DNA of 59,985 nucleotides. It comes from Paenibacillus radicis (ex Xue et al. 2023). GTDB lineage: Bacteria; Bacillota; Bacilli; Paenibacillales; NBRC-103111. The translations under genes were made by a program, and so were the position numbers. The stretch spans positions 1 through 59,985 of the forward strand of contig NZ_JANQBD010000041.1 of the NCBI RefSeq assembly GCF_024722015.1, given 5' to 3'. This document shows, piece after piece, positions 33,442 through 42,075 of this stretch. Position 1 is the stretch's first letter, and each line of letters opens with the position of its first letter. The notes under the pieces were generated by a model that was not told the DNA's origin, did no database searches, and saw only the letters and a program-made list of their open reading frames with translations.

Positions 33442-33876
33442 TTATTTACAGTAGTTTTCGAATGCTCCGACCAAATCAGCAGCAATCATGTCCGCAGAAC
33501 GGTCTTCGATTTGGTGGCGTTGAATGAAATGTACTAGCTGTCCATCTTTGAACAAAGCGATAGACGGAGAAGACGGCGGATATGGAGCCAAGTATTCCCG
33601 GGCTTTAGCCGTTGCTTCTTTATCCTGACCGGCAAATACTGTAAACAACTGATCCGGTTTAACTTCATTCTGCAAAGCTTTGGCAACGCCTGGTCTGCAC
33701 TGGCCTGCAGCGCAACCACAGACGGAATTGACAATAACCAAGGTAGTTCCTTTGGAACCCTCTAAATTTTCAACAACTTCTTCCGGTGTGCGAAGCTCGG
33801 TAACTCCAATCCGAGTCAAATCATCGCGCATCGGTTGAACCATATCTTTCATGTATGACTCAAATGACATAGACAT
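33442..33876 (-). CDS. Bacilliredoxin (BrxA/BrxB family)
   Basis: A 144-residue thioredoxin-fold protein. The active motif CGC (Cys53 and Cys55) lies in NSVCGCAAGQCRPG, a BrxA/BrxB signature. These proteins remove bacillithiol from oxidised cysteines in the cytoplasm, which implies that the organism makes bacillithiol. GGAG lies 10 bases before the ATG. It is a single gene with its own terminator; paralogue assignment (A or B) is not possible from one copy. Confidence 0.92.
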   Translation of the reverse strand: MSMSFESYMKDMVQPMRDDLTRIGVTELRTPEEVVENLEGSKGTTLVIVNSVCGCAAGQCRPGVAKALQNEVKPDQLFTVFAGQDKEATAKAREYLAPYPPSSPSIALFKDGQLVHFIQRHQIEDRSADMIAADLVGAFENYCK

Positions 33877-33983
33877 TATACTTTCACTCCTTTTACCTAC
33901 ATATGGGTTTACAAAATATCATATGTTCTTATTATACAACGGTAAGAGATGAAAGCAAAGCAGCCTTTTCCTATGAGCGCCTT

Positions 33984-34430
33984 TTAATCTTTTGCAGCCT
34001 TGTTAGTTTTAGCCGCAGCCTTGGCTGGAGCTTCATCGCCTGCGCTGCCATCCGCCTCATTATTGTAGGCCGGGTAAGCTACGTCTTTATCAGGGTGCAT
34101 AAAAATGCCGCTTTGGGGAGGAATGCCCTCCTCAAAAATATCGCGATTCTCCGCGGTATGGAACCCCACATCCTTAAAAGGATGCACCCACTCATCGCCA
34201 GCCATAACGACAGGATCCGTTTCTTTGCTCCACTGCTGCAGCGGCGAATTTTCCGATTGATACATATGATCCCCGATAACTACGCCCTGCGAATTGACAA
34301 ACGGCTCCCTCGGCCCTCGGCCCTCCAAAAATTGCGGCAGGAAATTAATTTCAAACGGATCCAGTTCACTCTGGTCCTCACTGCTTGCTTTGGTACCAGG
34401 CGTGGATTTATCCTTCTCATTGCGGTCCAT
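33984..34430 (-). CDS. Conserved hypothetical protein, DUF3905-like
   Basis: A 148-residue acidic, soluble protein with no signal or membrane segment. The central block, with FEINFLPQFLEGRGP and ETDPVVMAGDEWVHPFKDVG, looks like a family known from spore-forming Bacillales and called DUF3905; I give that name from memory. The tail is alanine- and lysine-rich low complexity (APAKAAAKTNKAAKD). AAGGAG precedes the ATG. A 43-residue gene lies 49 bases upstream on the same strand, probably in the same operon. Confidence 0.7.
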   Translation of the reverse strand: MDRNEKDKSTPGTKASSEDQSELDPFEINFLPQFLEGRGPREPFVNSQGVVIGDHMYQSENSPLQQWSKETDPVVMAGDEWVHPFKDVGFHTAENRDIFEEGIPPQSGIFMHPDKDVAYPAYNNEADGSAGDEAPAKAAAKTNKAAKD

Positions 34431-34479
34431 CCAGCATCACTCCTTCTATTCCATAAGTCCTTGTTTTTTGAACAACCTC

Positions 34480-34611
34480 TTAAACGGAGGGGCGGTTCGG
34501 ACCATCCAGCTTTTTATCCGTGACCGTATCTGCCTTTGCCGAGGCAGCTTGTTTATTTTTTTGAGCCTGCTGCTCCTGCTCTTTGGAGTTTGAAGTTTGA
34601 TTGGTTCCCAT
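34480..34611 (-). CDS. Small 43-residue protein ending in KKLDGPNRPSV
   Basis: An open frame of 43 codons plus stop, missed by usual length cut-offs. A ribosome site AAGGGAG lies 9 bases before the ATG. The protein is hydrophilic and rich in Gln, Lys and Ala, like small spore proteins. The C-terminal KLDGPNRPS looks like a conserved tail rather than random sequence. It sits just upstream of the DUF3905-like gene on the same strand. Function unknown; a spore-lineage role is inference. Confidence 0.7.
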   Translation of the reverse strand: MGTNQTSNSKEQEQQAQKNKQAASAKADTVTDKKLDGPNRPSV

Positions 34612-34685
34612 GGTTTTTAACTCCCTTCACTTAAAAGTAGTTTTAATAGTCCAACGTTATTATGTGTACCCTAGAAAAAATTCAA

Positions 34686-35663
34686 TCAAGGCTTCAAAAA
34701 TTGGTATGTAAATGAGTTTTTCCTCAATACATCAAACCTGTATCCTTGGTTTTTTAAATGAGTGATGACGGCAGGCAATGCCGCTACGGTGGTGGTTTTT
34801 AAATCCATATCATGCATGAGTACGATAATCTTCGATTTGCCTGCACTGTTACTTATTACAGAGTCTATAATAGATTGTTTGTCCTGCACTGGCGCAGCTG
34901 CGTCCGTAGAGCTTACATTCCAGTCAAAGTATGAAATCCCAAGTTTCGACATTTCCCGGGTAATAGTTTTCATCACATTTCGACCTCCTGCACGCCAGCT
35001 TAGCTGATTATTCGACCCTCCAGGGTAGCGCAGAACCTCGGGTTTAACACCTACAGTTTCCTCCAAAAAGCGGTCCAACCTATCGACATCTGCTTTGAAT
35101 GCTTCTGCGGATTTGTAAATTTGATTGTAATTATGTGTAAAAGTATGGTTGCCTAGCGCATGACCTTGATTGACAATATTTTTGAGCTGCCGCTTGCTTT
35201 CCTCCGAGGTTTTGCCTATTACAAAAAAAGTCGCCTTAACTTCATACTCGTTTAAAATTTGTAAAATTCGAGGTGTGCTTTGTGAGGGACCGTCATCAAA
35301 TGTCAGGTAAGCTACCTTCCCCTCAACTGGACTAGTTGTATTGGGGGTGACAATCTGTTCGTAATCCAATTCCCGAGTATCGGGTAGTTGAGGACCCATA
35401 ATTGCCGTTTCCTCTGGAGCAAGAGCAGTTGTAAGCTGAAGCTGAGTTAGAACTGTTTCAAGATTGGCATTATCCGTATCTGCTGCAGCTGCGGGGTGAA
35501 CGTTATTATTTGTTTCATAATGCTGAAATCCCACACTCTGTCCTTGTAATCCAGCAGATGAATCGGTGGCTCGCTGCTCTGATTTATCCGGTTTAAACAG
35601 TGAAAAACAAAGGATCAAACCCGCACAAACAACAGCAAACGCCCATAGAAGCGGCTTATTCAT
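34686..35663 (-). CDS. Polysaccharide deacetylase (NodB-type), membrane-anchored
   Basis: A 325-residue carbohydrate esterase family 4 protein. An N-terminal hydrophobic segment (residues 5-23) anchors or exports it. The NodB domain begins at about residue 125 with AYLTFDDGPSQ (catalytic and metal Asp), continues with HTFTHNYN (metal His pair), RYPGGSNN (variant of the usual RPPYG) and IVLMHD. It probably removes acetyl groups from peptidoglycan or another cell-surface glycan. It is monocistronic. Confidence 0.9.
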   Translation of the reverse strand: MNKPLLWAFAVVCAGLILCFSLFKPDKSEQRATDSSAGLQGQSVGFQHYETNNNVHPAAAADTDNANLETVLTQLQLTTALAPEETAIMGPQLPDTRELDYEQIVTPNTTSPVEGKVAYLTFDDGPSQSTPRILQILNEYEVKATFFVIGKTSEESKRQLKNIVNQGHALGNHTFTHNYNQIYKSAEAFKADVDRLDRFLEETVGVKPEVLRYPGGSNNQLSWRAGGRNVMKTITREMSKLGISYFDWNVSSTDAAAPVQDKQSIIDSVISNSAGKSKIIVLMHDMDLKTTTVAALPAVITHLKNQGYRFDVLRKNSFTYQFLKP

Positions 35664-35887
35664 GGCAGTCCTCCCATTGGCCGGAATAGTACCATTATTA
35701 TGGCTTCAGAACCTGCTGCAGCATCTGTAGGAATACTGGTTGCGCTGGGAGAAATATGAAGAGCCGCTGCAAATTGCCTACAGCTTATAAAAACGATAAA
35801 ATGTACAGTACAATCAATCGGCAAAACGCACAGGTAAGCAAGGAACCTCTTTTATTACCTTTTGTTTTCTGTAAAGGAGCTTTATTC

Positions 35888-37150
35888 ATGTACGATATTA
35901 TTATAATCGGCGGCGGTTCTGCAGGACTTATGGCAAGCATAGCTGCAAGCGAACACGGGGCAAAGGTTTTATTGCTGGACAAAGGAGACAAGCTGGGTCG
36001 TAAACTGGGTATTTCCGGCGGAGGGCGTTGCAATGTTACGAACAACAAGGAGCTGGATGAATTAATAAAGCACATTCCCGGAAACGGTCGTTTTTTGTAC
36101 AGTTCATTCGCTAATTTTAGCAACAAAGATATTATTGCCTTTTTTGAAGGTATGGGAATTAAGCTCAAGGAAGAGGATCGCGGAAGAATGTTTCCGGTAA
36201 CGGACAAAGCCAAAACGGTTGTAGATGCATTAATTAACAAGGTTCGAAGCCAGGGGGTTCACATTAGAGGAAATAGCCCTGTTCAAGAGGTGCTGTACAG
36301 GGATGAGCGGACTGCCGGAGTCCGTTTGAAATCGGGAGAAGTCATCGGCAGCAAGTCGGTAATTGTGGCAACCGGGGGCAAATCCGTGCCCCACACCGGT
36401 TCAACAGGCGACGGCTACGCATGGGCCGAAAGAGCCGGGCATACCATATCCGAGCTTTATCCGACCGAAGTCCCCCTTACCTCCAATGAGCCATTTATTA
36501 GAAGTAACGAGCTGCAAGGACTCTCTCTAAGAGATATTACGTTGTCCGTCTGGAACCCCAAGGGCAAGAAACTTATCGAACATGAGGGAGATATGATTTT
36601 TACCCACTTTGGCATCTCGGGTCCGGCCACCTTGCGCTGCAGTCAATTTGTCGTAAAAGCATTAAAACAATTTAATGTGCCCACCATCGCTGTAACTTTG
36701 GACATGCTGCCTGATATGAACCTTCAGGAAGTATTCGATCACACATTGAATCTAGCCAAAACCAATCCTAAAAAAGCCATCAAAAATTTACTGAAAACCG
36801 TTCTGCCCGATCGGATGATACCTCTCATCCTACATAAAGCTGGGCTAAAAGAAGATATTACGTACGATAACATCCCCAAACAGCAATGGATGGAGATGTG
36901 TAAGCTCATCAAGGCATTTACTATAGCTGCCAATGGCTCTCTTTCCATTGAAGAAGCCTTTGTAACAGGCGGCGGCGTTAACCTTAAGGAAGTAGATCCT
37001 ACCACAATGGAATCCAAGCTAACCGGCGGCTTGTATTTTTGCGGTGAAATACTGGATATACACGGTTATACCGGCGGCTATAATATATCAGCTGCTTTCT
37101 CAACCGGCTATACTGCCGGGAAAAGCGCTGCCCTGTCGCTAGAAGAATAA
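35888..37150 (+). CDS. NAD(P)/FAD-dependent oxidoreductase (HI0933/YhiN family)
   Basis: A 420-residue flavoprotein. The FAD dinucleotide fold IIIGGGSAGLMASIAASEHG opens the protein. GRKLGISGGGRCNVTN is the family signature, and GLYFCGEILDIHGYTGGYN near the C-terminus closes the FAD site. Its substrate is unknown; gut relatives (BaiN) act on bile acids. Start at 35888, where AAAGGAG lies 9 bases upstream; the frame is open back to 35756 but without a ribosome site. Confidence 0.92.
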   Translation: MYDIIIIGGGSAGLMASIAASEHGAKVLLLDKGDKLGRKLGISGGGRCNVTNNKELDELIKHIPGNGRFLYSSFANFSNKDIIAFFEGMGIKLKEEDRGRMFPVTDKAKTVVDALINKVRSQGVHIRGNSPVQEVLYRDERTAGVRLKSGEVIGSKSVIVATGGKSVPHTGSTGDGYAWAERAGHTISELYPTEVPLTSNEPFIRSNELQGLSLRDITLSVWNPKGKKLIEHEGDMIFTHFGISGPATLRCSQFVVKALKQFNVPTIAVTLDMLPDMNLQEVFDHTLNLAKTNPKKAIKNLLKTVLPDRMIPLILHKAGLKEDITYDNIPKQQWMEMCKLIKAFTIAANGSLSIEEAFVTGGGVNLKEVDPTTMESKLTGGLYFCGEILDIHGYTGGYNISAAFSTGYTAGKSAALSLEE

Positions 37151-37153
37151 TCC

Positions 37154-38191
37154 TTAGCCGCTGCTCCTATTTAAGGATACTTTCTCATGTAAGTGAAACC
37201 GTAGGGGAGAAACAATCTCCCATTGTTCTTGCTCTACTTGGATATGATAATGAAACTCTTTTCCCTGGAATTGGACATTAACCACTTCACCTTGAATCCC
37301 CGGGCGGGTTGTCGGGCTCAATTCAAATTGATCCGGCCTTAACGGATACAGCCCGCTTGCTTTGAAATCGCGGGCCACATCTCGGCCCTGCCATACCCAG
37401 GTATCATCCGATCCTTGAGGTACGAAAACATCGTCATTCCATCGGCCACGGATAAGGTTAGCTTTCGAAACGAATTTGGCGACAAATTCGGTTTCCGGCC
37501 GCAAGTAGATTTCTTCCGGCGTTCCGACTTGCTCAACATATCCGTTTTTCATTACCACAATACGGTCTGCCATAGCCAGAGCTTCCCCCTGATCATGCGT
37601 CACATAGACGATTGCCGACCCCGTTTGCCTGTGGATCGACTGAATTTCCCTTCGCATATCCATTCGCAGCATAGCATCCAGACTGCTCAACGGCTCATCC
37701 ATCAATAGAAGCGATGGTTCCGCTGCGATGGCTCTTGCAAGAGCCACCCTCTGCTTTTGTCCCCCTGATAATTCATGAGGCATGCGTTTTCCCAGCTCAG
37801 ACAGTCCTACCATATCCAGCACCTTGGAAATTCGTTCTTTTTCATTGGCACGAATGGCATTAGGTGTTTCATTATGATGACGAATAGGAAAACGAACATG
37901 CTCCCAGACATTCATATGAGGCCATAAGGCGAAAGCCTGAAACACCATTCCGATCCTTCTTTTTTCCGGTGGCAGTGCGAAGCCCTGCTTGGCTACAGGC
38001 ACCTTATTCATATGAATCTCGCCGGATGTAGGCTGCTCAAATCCCGCCAATAGCCTCAGCAAGGTCGTTTTCCCACAGCCGGAAGGGCCCAAAATGGCCA
38101 CAAATTCTCCGTCCTCTATAGTTAGATTCACTGAAGATAATGCTTCAAAGCTTCCGAACTTTTTGCTCACCTGAATCAATTCAATGCTCAT
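37154..38191 (-). CDS. ABC importer ATPase, iron(III)/phosphonate-type
   Basis: A 345-residue ATPase. Walker A GPSGCGKTT, signature LSGGQKQR, Walker B SLLLMDEPL and the switch His in THDQGEA are all present, followed by a C-terminal TOBE domain. It is closest in pattern to FbpC/PotA-type importers. It powers the permease at 38188, overlapping it by four bases (ATGA). The import substrate could be ferric iron, thiamine or 2-aminoethylphosphonate; sequence alone does not decide. Confidence 0.92.
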   Translation of the reverse strand: MSIELIQVSKKFGSFEALSSVNLTIEDGEFVAILGPSGCGKTTLLRLLAGFEQPTSGEIHMNKVPVAKQGFALPPEKRRIGMVFQAFALWPHMNVWEHVRFPIRHHNETPNAIRANEKERISKVLDMVGLSELGKRMPHELSGGQKQRVALARAIAAEPSLLLMDEPLSSLDAMLRMDMRREIQSIHRQTGSAIVYVTHDQGEALAMADRIVVMKNGYVEQVGTPEEIYLRPETEFVAKFVSKANLIRGRWNDDVFVPQGSDDTWVWQGRDVARDFKASGLYPLRPDQFELSPTTRPGIQGEVVNVQFQGKEFHYHIQVEQEQWEIVSPLRFHLHEKVSLNRSSG

Positions 38192-39942
38192 AATTGAACT
38201 CCTTTTTTCATTTGGACTTTTTGCACGACATGCAAAACTCCCATTCCTGCAGCAATCAAAACAACAATCAACGAGGATAACGCAGTCGAATACACCGTGT
38301 CTCCTGCCTGTTCAAAGTTAAATATGGTAACACCTATCGTTTGAGATCCCGATGACCAGAGAAGAGCTGACACCGTTAGCTCTGTGAGAGCCGTCAAAAA
38401 GACAAGGAAAGCACCGCTGAGCAATCCTGGCAGCAGCAGCGGCAGCAGGACAAACGCCCATTTTCTCCACCCGTTAGCTCCAAAAATATGGGCTGCTTCC
38501 TCCATAGAAACATCAATCTGCATGAAAGCGGTGATGCTCGCCCGAACCTGCAAAATGAGAAAACGGCACACATAGGCGATAAATAAAATACGTATAGAAC
38601 CATAAATGCCAGGGTTCCATCCGGGAATAGGCTCCATCCAGGTAAAGATCATCGACAAACCGAATACAATCCCAGGCAAAGCGAAGGGAATCCCAATGAT
38701 GATTTCAGCCGTTTTGGTAAACCAGGAAGGCCGGCGAACCCGTAAATAGGCAAGCAGCGTACCTAGCACTAAACAAATTACAAGCGTCGTAACGGACAGA
38801 GTAAGGCTATTTTGAATCGATTTCCATACCTTTGGATTCTCCAGCAGGATGTAGCTATAGTGAGAAAACGTTAAATTACTTAATTTAAAAGGCAATCCAT
38901 AAGCTTTCTTAAGAGAAGTTACTACCATCGAGAACAAGGGGACGACCGTAACTAGCGTCAATAAAGACCATAAGAGCGCACTTACCCACTTGCGAAATCG
39001 ACCTAAATGATAGCGAGGAAGCTCATCGACCTGCACCGTATCCGTTACTTTGATTTTTCTGATTGAAAGCCACTGAAGAAGTGTACCCATTACGGCAACT
39101 ACACCCAAAATTACGGATAAGGAAGCCCCCCTGGCAAATGCCGTCGGGCCGAATCCGATTATTTCTTCATAAATTAGAGTGCTTAGCACAGAAATATTAG
39201 CTGGAATACCCAGAAAAGCCGGGATCCCGAAATTATCCAATCCAGCCAGGAATGCAAGGAGTCCCCCGCTCGCCAAGCCCGGTAATGCCATCGGAAGAGT
39301 GATTAATGCAAAGGTTTTAATCCTGCCTGCTCCACTTGCTTTTGAGGCCCACTCTAAATCCCTGGGGATTTTCTTGAGCACATCAACCGTTAGCATATAC
39401 ACAAGCGGGAAATGATGGAGCCCCATAACAAAAATGATGCCACCATAGCTGTACATACTCCAAGATTTGGCAGCTGGATTGAAAATATGCAGAATATACG
39501 CCATTAAACCTTGAGAACCCATAAAGGAGGACCATGACAAGGTTAATACATAGGAGGGCAGGATAAAGGGAATCAGCATCGCCATGTGCAGCACTTTTTT
39601 GTGTAAAAGATCCGTATAGGCCATCAACCAGGCAGTGATTACACCTAAGAGCACGGACACAAGCGTAGAACCTGCCACAATAATAAAAGTATCCTTGAAC
39701 GACTTCCACGTTCGGGCTTGCTGGAGAATCTCCATATAATTTCCTAAAGAAAATCCCGCTTTAATCTGGATGCTTAAATAAAGTAATTTACCTATCGGTA
39801 CAAGGAAGAAAATGATAAGAAATACGATACCTAACAAGCTCCATGCTTTCTTGCCGACAAAAAAAGAAGAGAACAGAAGATCGAATTTGATCTCCCGTCT
39901 GCTTCCCTTCGTCTCATTATTAGGTGAGTTAGAATTAATCAT
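38188..39942 (-). CDS. ABC importer permease, fused double-domain type
   Basis: A 584-residue membrane protein made of two homologous permease halves with about twelve transmembrane segments. Each half carries an EAA-type coupling loop: WASKASGAGRIKTFALITLPMA (first 20 given by residues near 205) and EEAAHIFGANGWRKWAFVLL near 485. The fused layout is typical of FbpB and 2-aminoethylphosphonate permeases. It lies between the binding protein (20 bases upstream) and the ATPase (4-base overlap). Confidence 0.93.
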   Translation of the reverse strand: MINSNSPNNETKGSRREIKFDLLFSSFFVGKKAWSLLGIVFLIIFFLVPIGKLLYLSIQIKAGFSLGNYMEILQQARTWKSFKDTFIIVAGSTLVSVLLGVITAWLMAYTDLLHKKVLHMAMLIPFILPSYVLTLSWSSFMGSQGLMAYILHIFNPAAKSWSMYSYGGIIFVMGLHHFPLVYMLTVDVLKKIPRDLEWASKASGAGRIKTFALITLPMALPGLASGGLLAFLAGLDNFGIPAFLGIPANISVLSTLIYEEIIGFGPTAFARGASLSVILGVVAVMGTLLQWLSIRKIKVTDTVQVDELPRYHLGRFRKWVSALLWSLLTLVTVVPLFSMVVTSLKKAYGLPFKLSNLTFSHYSYILLENPKVWKSIQNSLTLSVTTLVICLVLGTLLAYLRVRRPSWFTKTAEIIIGIPFALPGIVFGLSMIFTWMEPIPGWNPGIYGSIRILFIAYVCRFLILQVRASITAFMQIDVSMEEAAHIFGANGWRKWAFVLLPLLLPGLLSGAFLVFLTALTELTVSALLWSSGSQTIGVTIFNFEQAGDTVYSTALSSLIVVLIAAGMGVLHVVQKVQMKKGVQL

Positions 39943-39961
39943 TGGGGTTTCGCTCCACTTC

Positions 39962-41023
39962 TTACTGTCCGAACAACTGGATGAATTCCTTTTTATCCGC
40001 CTCGCGAGCTTCAGTCAGCTTGGAAATATCGGATGAAAGCACTTTGAATTCGGAGCTCGATTTTAATCCTTTTGGCGCCGCAATGCCTTCCCTTATCGGG
40101 GTATAACCGATGTCAGAAGCCACTTTTTGCCCTTCGTCAGACAGTACGAAATCGACAAAAGACTTGGCCGCCTTATCATTAGCCGACTTTTTCATAATAC
40201 CAATCGGCTCTGTGATAACCGGCACTCCTTCAGAAGGATACACCAGCTCAACGGGCGAACCTTTGGCTTTCTCACGTGCAACCAGGTAGTCGACCACCAT
40301 GGCATAGGATTTCTCGCCCTTTGCTACCGCCTGCAGAACCGCTCCATTTCCTTTAACAACCGATATGTTATTAGCCTTCAACCCTTTTAAGTAATCCCAT
40401 CCGAAGCCATCCGTACGTGAAAATACACCCACATTATAGGCAGCGGCCCCAGAATAAAGTGGGCTCGGCATGATACTGTTATCTTTGCTCTCAGCAGAGC
40501 TCAGCACCTTCCAGCTAGTCGGAACGGTTTTAACCTTCTCCGTATTAATTGCCAAGGCTGTCGCTATGATTTTAGTTCCGGCATACAGGCCGTCCGGGTC
40601 CACTAACGACTTGGGAATCTTATTTAATTCAGGCGATTTGTAAGCAAGCAGCAGGTCCTGCTTTTTCAAGCCTTCGAAGGTTACCGCATCTGCCACCAAC
40701 AGGACATCCGCTTGAATTTTGCCTGCTTGATTCTCCGCCTGTACTTTAGCTACAACTTCTTCCGTACCGGAACGGAAAGTTTCAACCTTCACATTAGGAT
40801 ATTTCTTGTTATAGGCAGCCAGTAATTTCGTTACATCCTCTTCCGGCTGAGACGTATAGAACGATAGGGCCCCTGCTACTGTGTCGGCTGCAGGTTTATT
40901 CACGTTAGTTTGTTCTGATCCTTGTGTTGGTGCAGGTGCAGGTGTTGGTTGGTCTTTCGTACCGCATCCACCAGCTATCATTAATACTGCCAACCCCATC
41001 ATCAATCCGCTTTTTTTAAACAA
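39962..41023 (-). CDS. ABC importer substrate-binding lipoprotein, FbpA-like
   Basis: A 353-residue extracellular receptor. The lipobox is MIAGGC at residues 16-21. The bacterial extracellular binding-protein fold follows: LSFYTSQPEEDVTKLLAAYNKKYP, then VLLVADAVTFE, and YNVGVFSRTDGFGWDYLKG. Iron-binding FbpA proteins use a Tyr pair near the C-terminus; I do not see an obvious YY here, which leaves 2-aminoethylphosphonate or another small anion possible. It is first in the three-gene operon. No Fur-box-like site was seen upstream. Confidence 0.9.
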   Translation of the reverse strand: MFKKSGLMMGLAVLMIAGGCGTKDQPTPAPAPTQGSEQTNVNKPAADTVAGALSFYTSQPEEDVTKLLAAYNKKYPNVKVETFRSGTEEVVAKVQAENQAGKIQADVLLVADAVTFEGLKKQDLLLAYKSPELNKIPKSLVDPDGLYAGTKIIATALAINTEKVKTVPTSWKVLSSAESKDNSIMPSPLYSGAAAYNVGVFSRTDGFGWDYLKGLKANNISVVKGNGAVLQAVAKGEKSYAMVVDYLVAREKAKGSPVELVYPSEGVPVITEPIGIMKKSANDKAAKSFVDFVLSDEGQKVASDIGYTPIREGIAAPKGLKSSSEFKVLSSDISKLTEAREADKKEFIQLFGQ

Positions 41024-41367
41024 ATGGTTTCTCTCCCTTAAAATTGTTTTATCTTTCTACTATTATGAGCAGCATTTGTTAAGAGATTATCAACTGGAGG
41101 TTTTCGGTTTGTAAGAATATTAGTTTAATAGCACAATAAGGACCCACCACAAGGTCAATTTCAGACATTTGCCTCTGATGCGAGAACAAATACGCCGTAT
41201 GCAAAAGGAGTTCCAGTGCTTACTTGACTTGAACGTACGTATCGCGATTTTCAAAAAAAGCAACTGCACAACTGTGATTCTCATCGTAGACGTTCAAGCA
41301 TATTCAGCAGCATGTGGAGACACAACACAGTCGACGATGTGGGGTTCGACCGACCGCCGCTATGCCG

Positions 41368-41395
41368 CAACGCGCGCCCGGGAATCGCGCGCGTT
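41368..41395. repeat. GC-rich palindrome
   Basis: CAACGCGCG pairs with CGCGCGTTG around a 10-base CCCGGG-containing loop. No T-run follows on either strand, so it is not a normal terminator. Confidence 0.6.
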
Positions 41396-41508
41396 GGTTA
41401 TCGGGAAAATGTCCTGTTAGTTAACCCGTTAATAGAGCATTACTATCCTATAACTGGAAATTCTCATGCTAATTCTTCTCATTTGGCCCATATACCAAAA
41501 TAGCACCT

Positions 41509-41590
41509 TGTTTAGATGGAGGATTTCCAGCTAAATTGATTTCTTGAGCTTTTGGACTCAAATTAGCGGGAGGATTTCCAGCTATCGCAT
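41509..41590 (-). repeat. Two direct repeats at 52-base spacing
   Basis: GGAGGATTTCCAGCT occurs at 41518-41532 and again at 41570-41584. Read on the minus strand, the region encodes a repeated AGNPP motif (AGNPPANLSPK, then AGNPPSKQG), but without a ribosome site. Confidence 0.6.
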
Positions 41591-41694
41591 ATCCTTCTAC
41601 AGCTACCACCGATATTTTAGGCTGCCATCCGGTATACTTAGCCGTATTCCCTATTGTAGGTTTCCATATGAAACTTTCACAGTTAAAGGGGTGG

Positions 41695-41718
41695 CATGTC
41701 TTCATGTCTTCATGTCTT
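41695..41718. repeat. CATGTCTT, three perfect tandem copies
   Basis: Three consecutive 8-base units without mismatch. Length variation by strand slippage is likely. No gene overlaps. Confidence 0.85.
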
Positions 41719-41977
41719 CGTCCCCTTTAGGGCTGCAAATCAATTGCATGGTAGGAAGAGAGGAAGTGAGGTGCGCTATTTCATTGTTTTAACGGTATTT
41801 TTCAAGTGAAACGGAACTAAGATCTCTTATTTGTTTAAAATATCGCATTCCTGTCTATTAAAGTCGAAATAACGCACTGTAGTTCCGCGACTTCATGAAA
41901 TGGGAGGGTTTTCAAACTAATAGAGTACTGACGTTCCGTTAGTCAGCGGAATTCATGTTATCCCGAAACCTCAACGT

Positions 41978-42011
41978 AAAAAAACCTAGCGGAAATATCA
42001 CCGCTAGGTTC
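41978..42011 (-). terminator. Terminator of the nine-repeat secreted protein gene
   Basis: AACCTAGCGG pairs with CCGCTAGGTT around an 8-base loop, followed by a seven-T run on the minus strand. Confidence 0.92.
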
Positions 42012-42075
42012 TATATTAAAATCTTAGAGTAAACTCATACCCTTGTGCTGATTAGGGAATCAAGTATCAATAAGA

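Larger units (their letters stand above)
41024..42075. other. Repeat-rich gene-free region of about 1 kb
   Basis: No supported gene. It holds a GC-rich palindrome (41368-41395), a pair of 52-base-spaced direct repeats (41509-41590), a triple CATGTCTT repeat (41695-41718), scattered GGAAC/GTTCC elements (41800-41960) and a terminator (41978-42011). Confidence 0.6.

Noticed and set aside
41024..41110. Possible Fur box before the ABC importer operon
   Set aside because: No GATAATGATAATC-like repeat of acceptable quality was found, so ferric iron as substrate is not supported.
41469..41705. 78-codon frame with AGNPP repeats
   Set aside because: No ribosome site; better explained as translation of an intergenic direct repeat.
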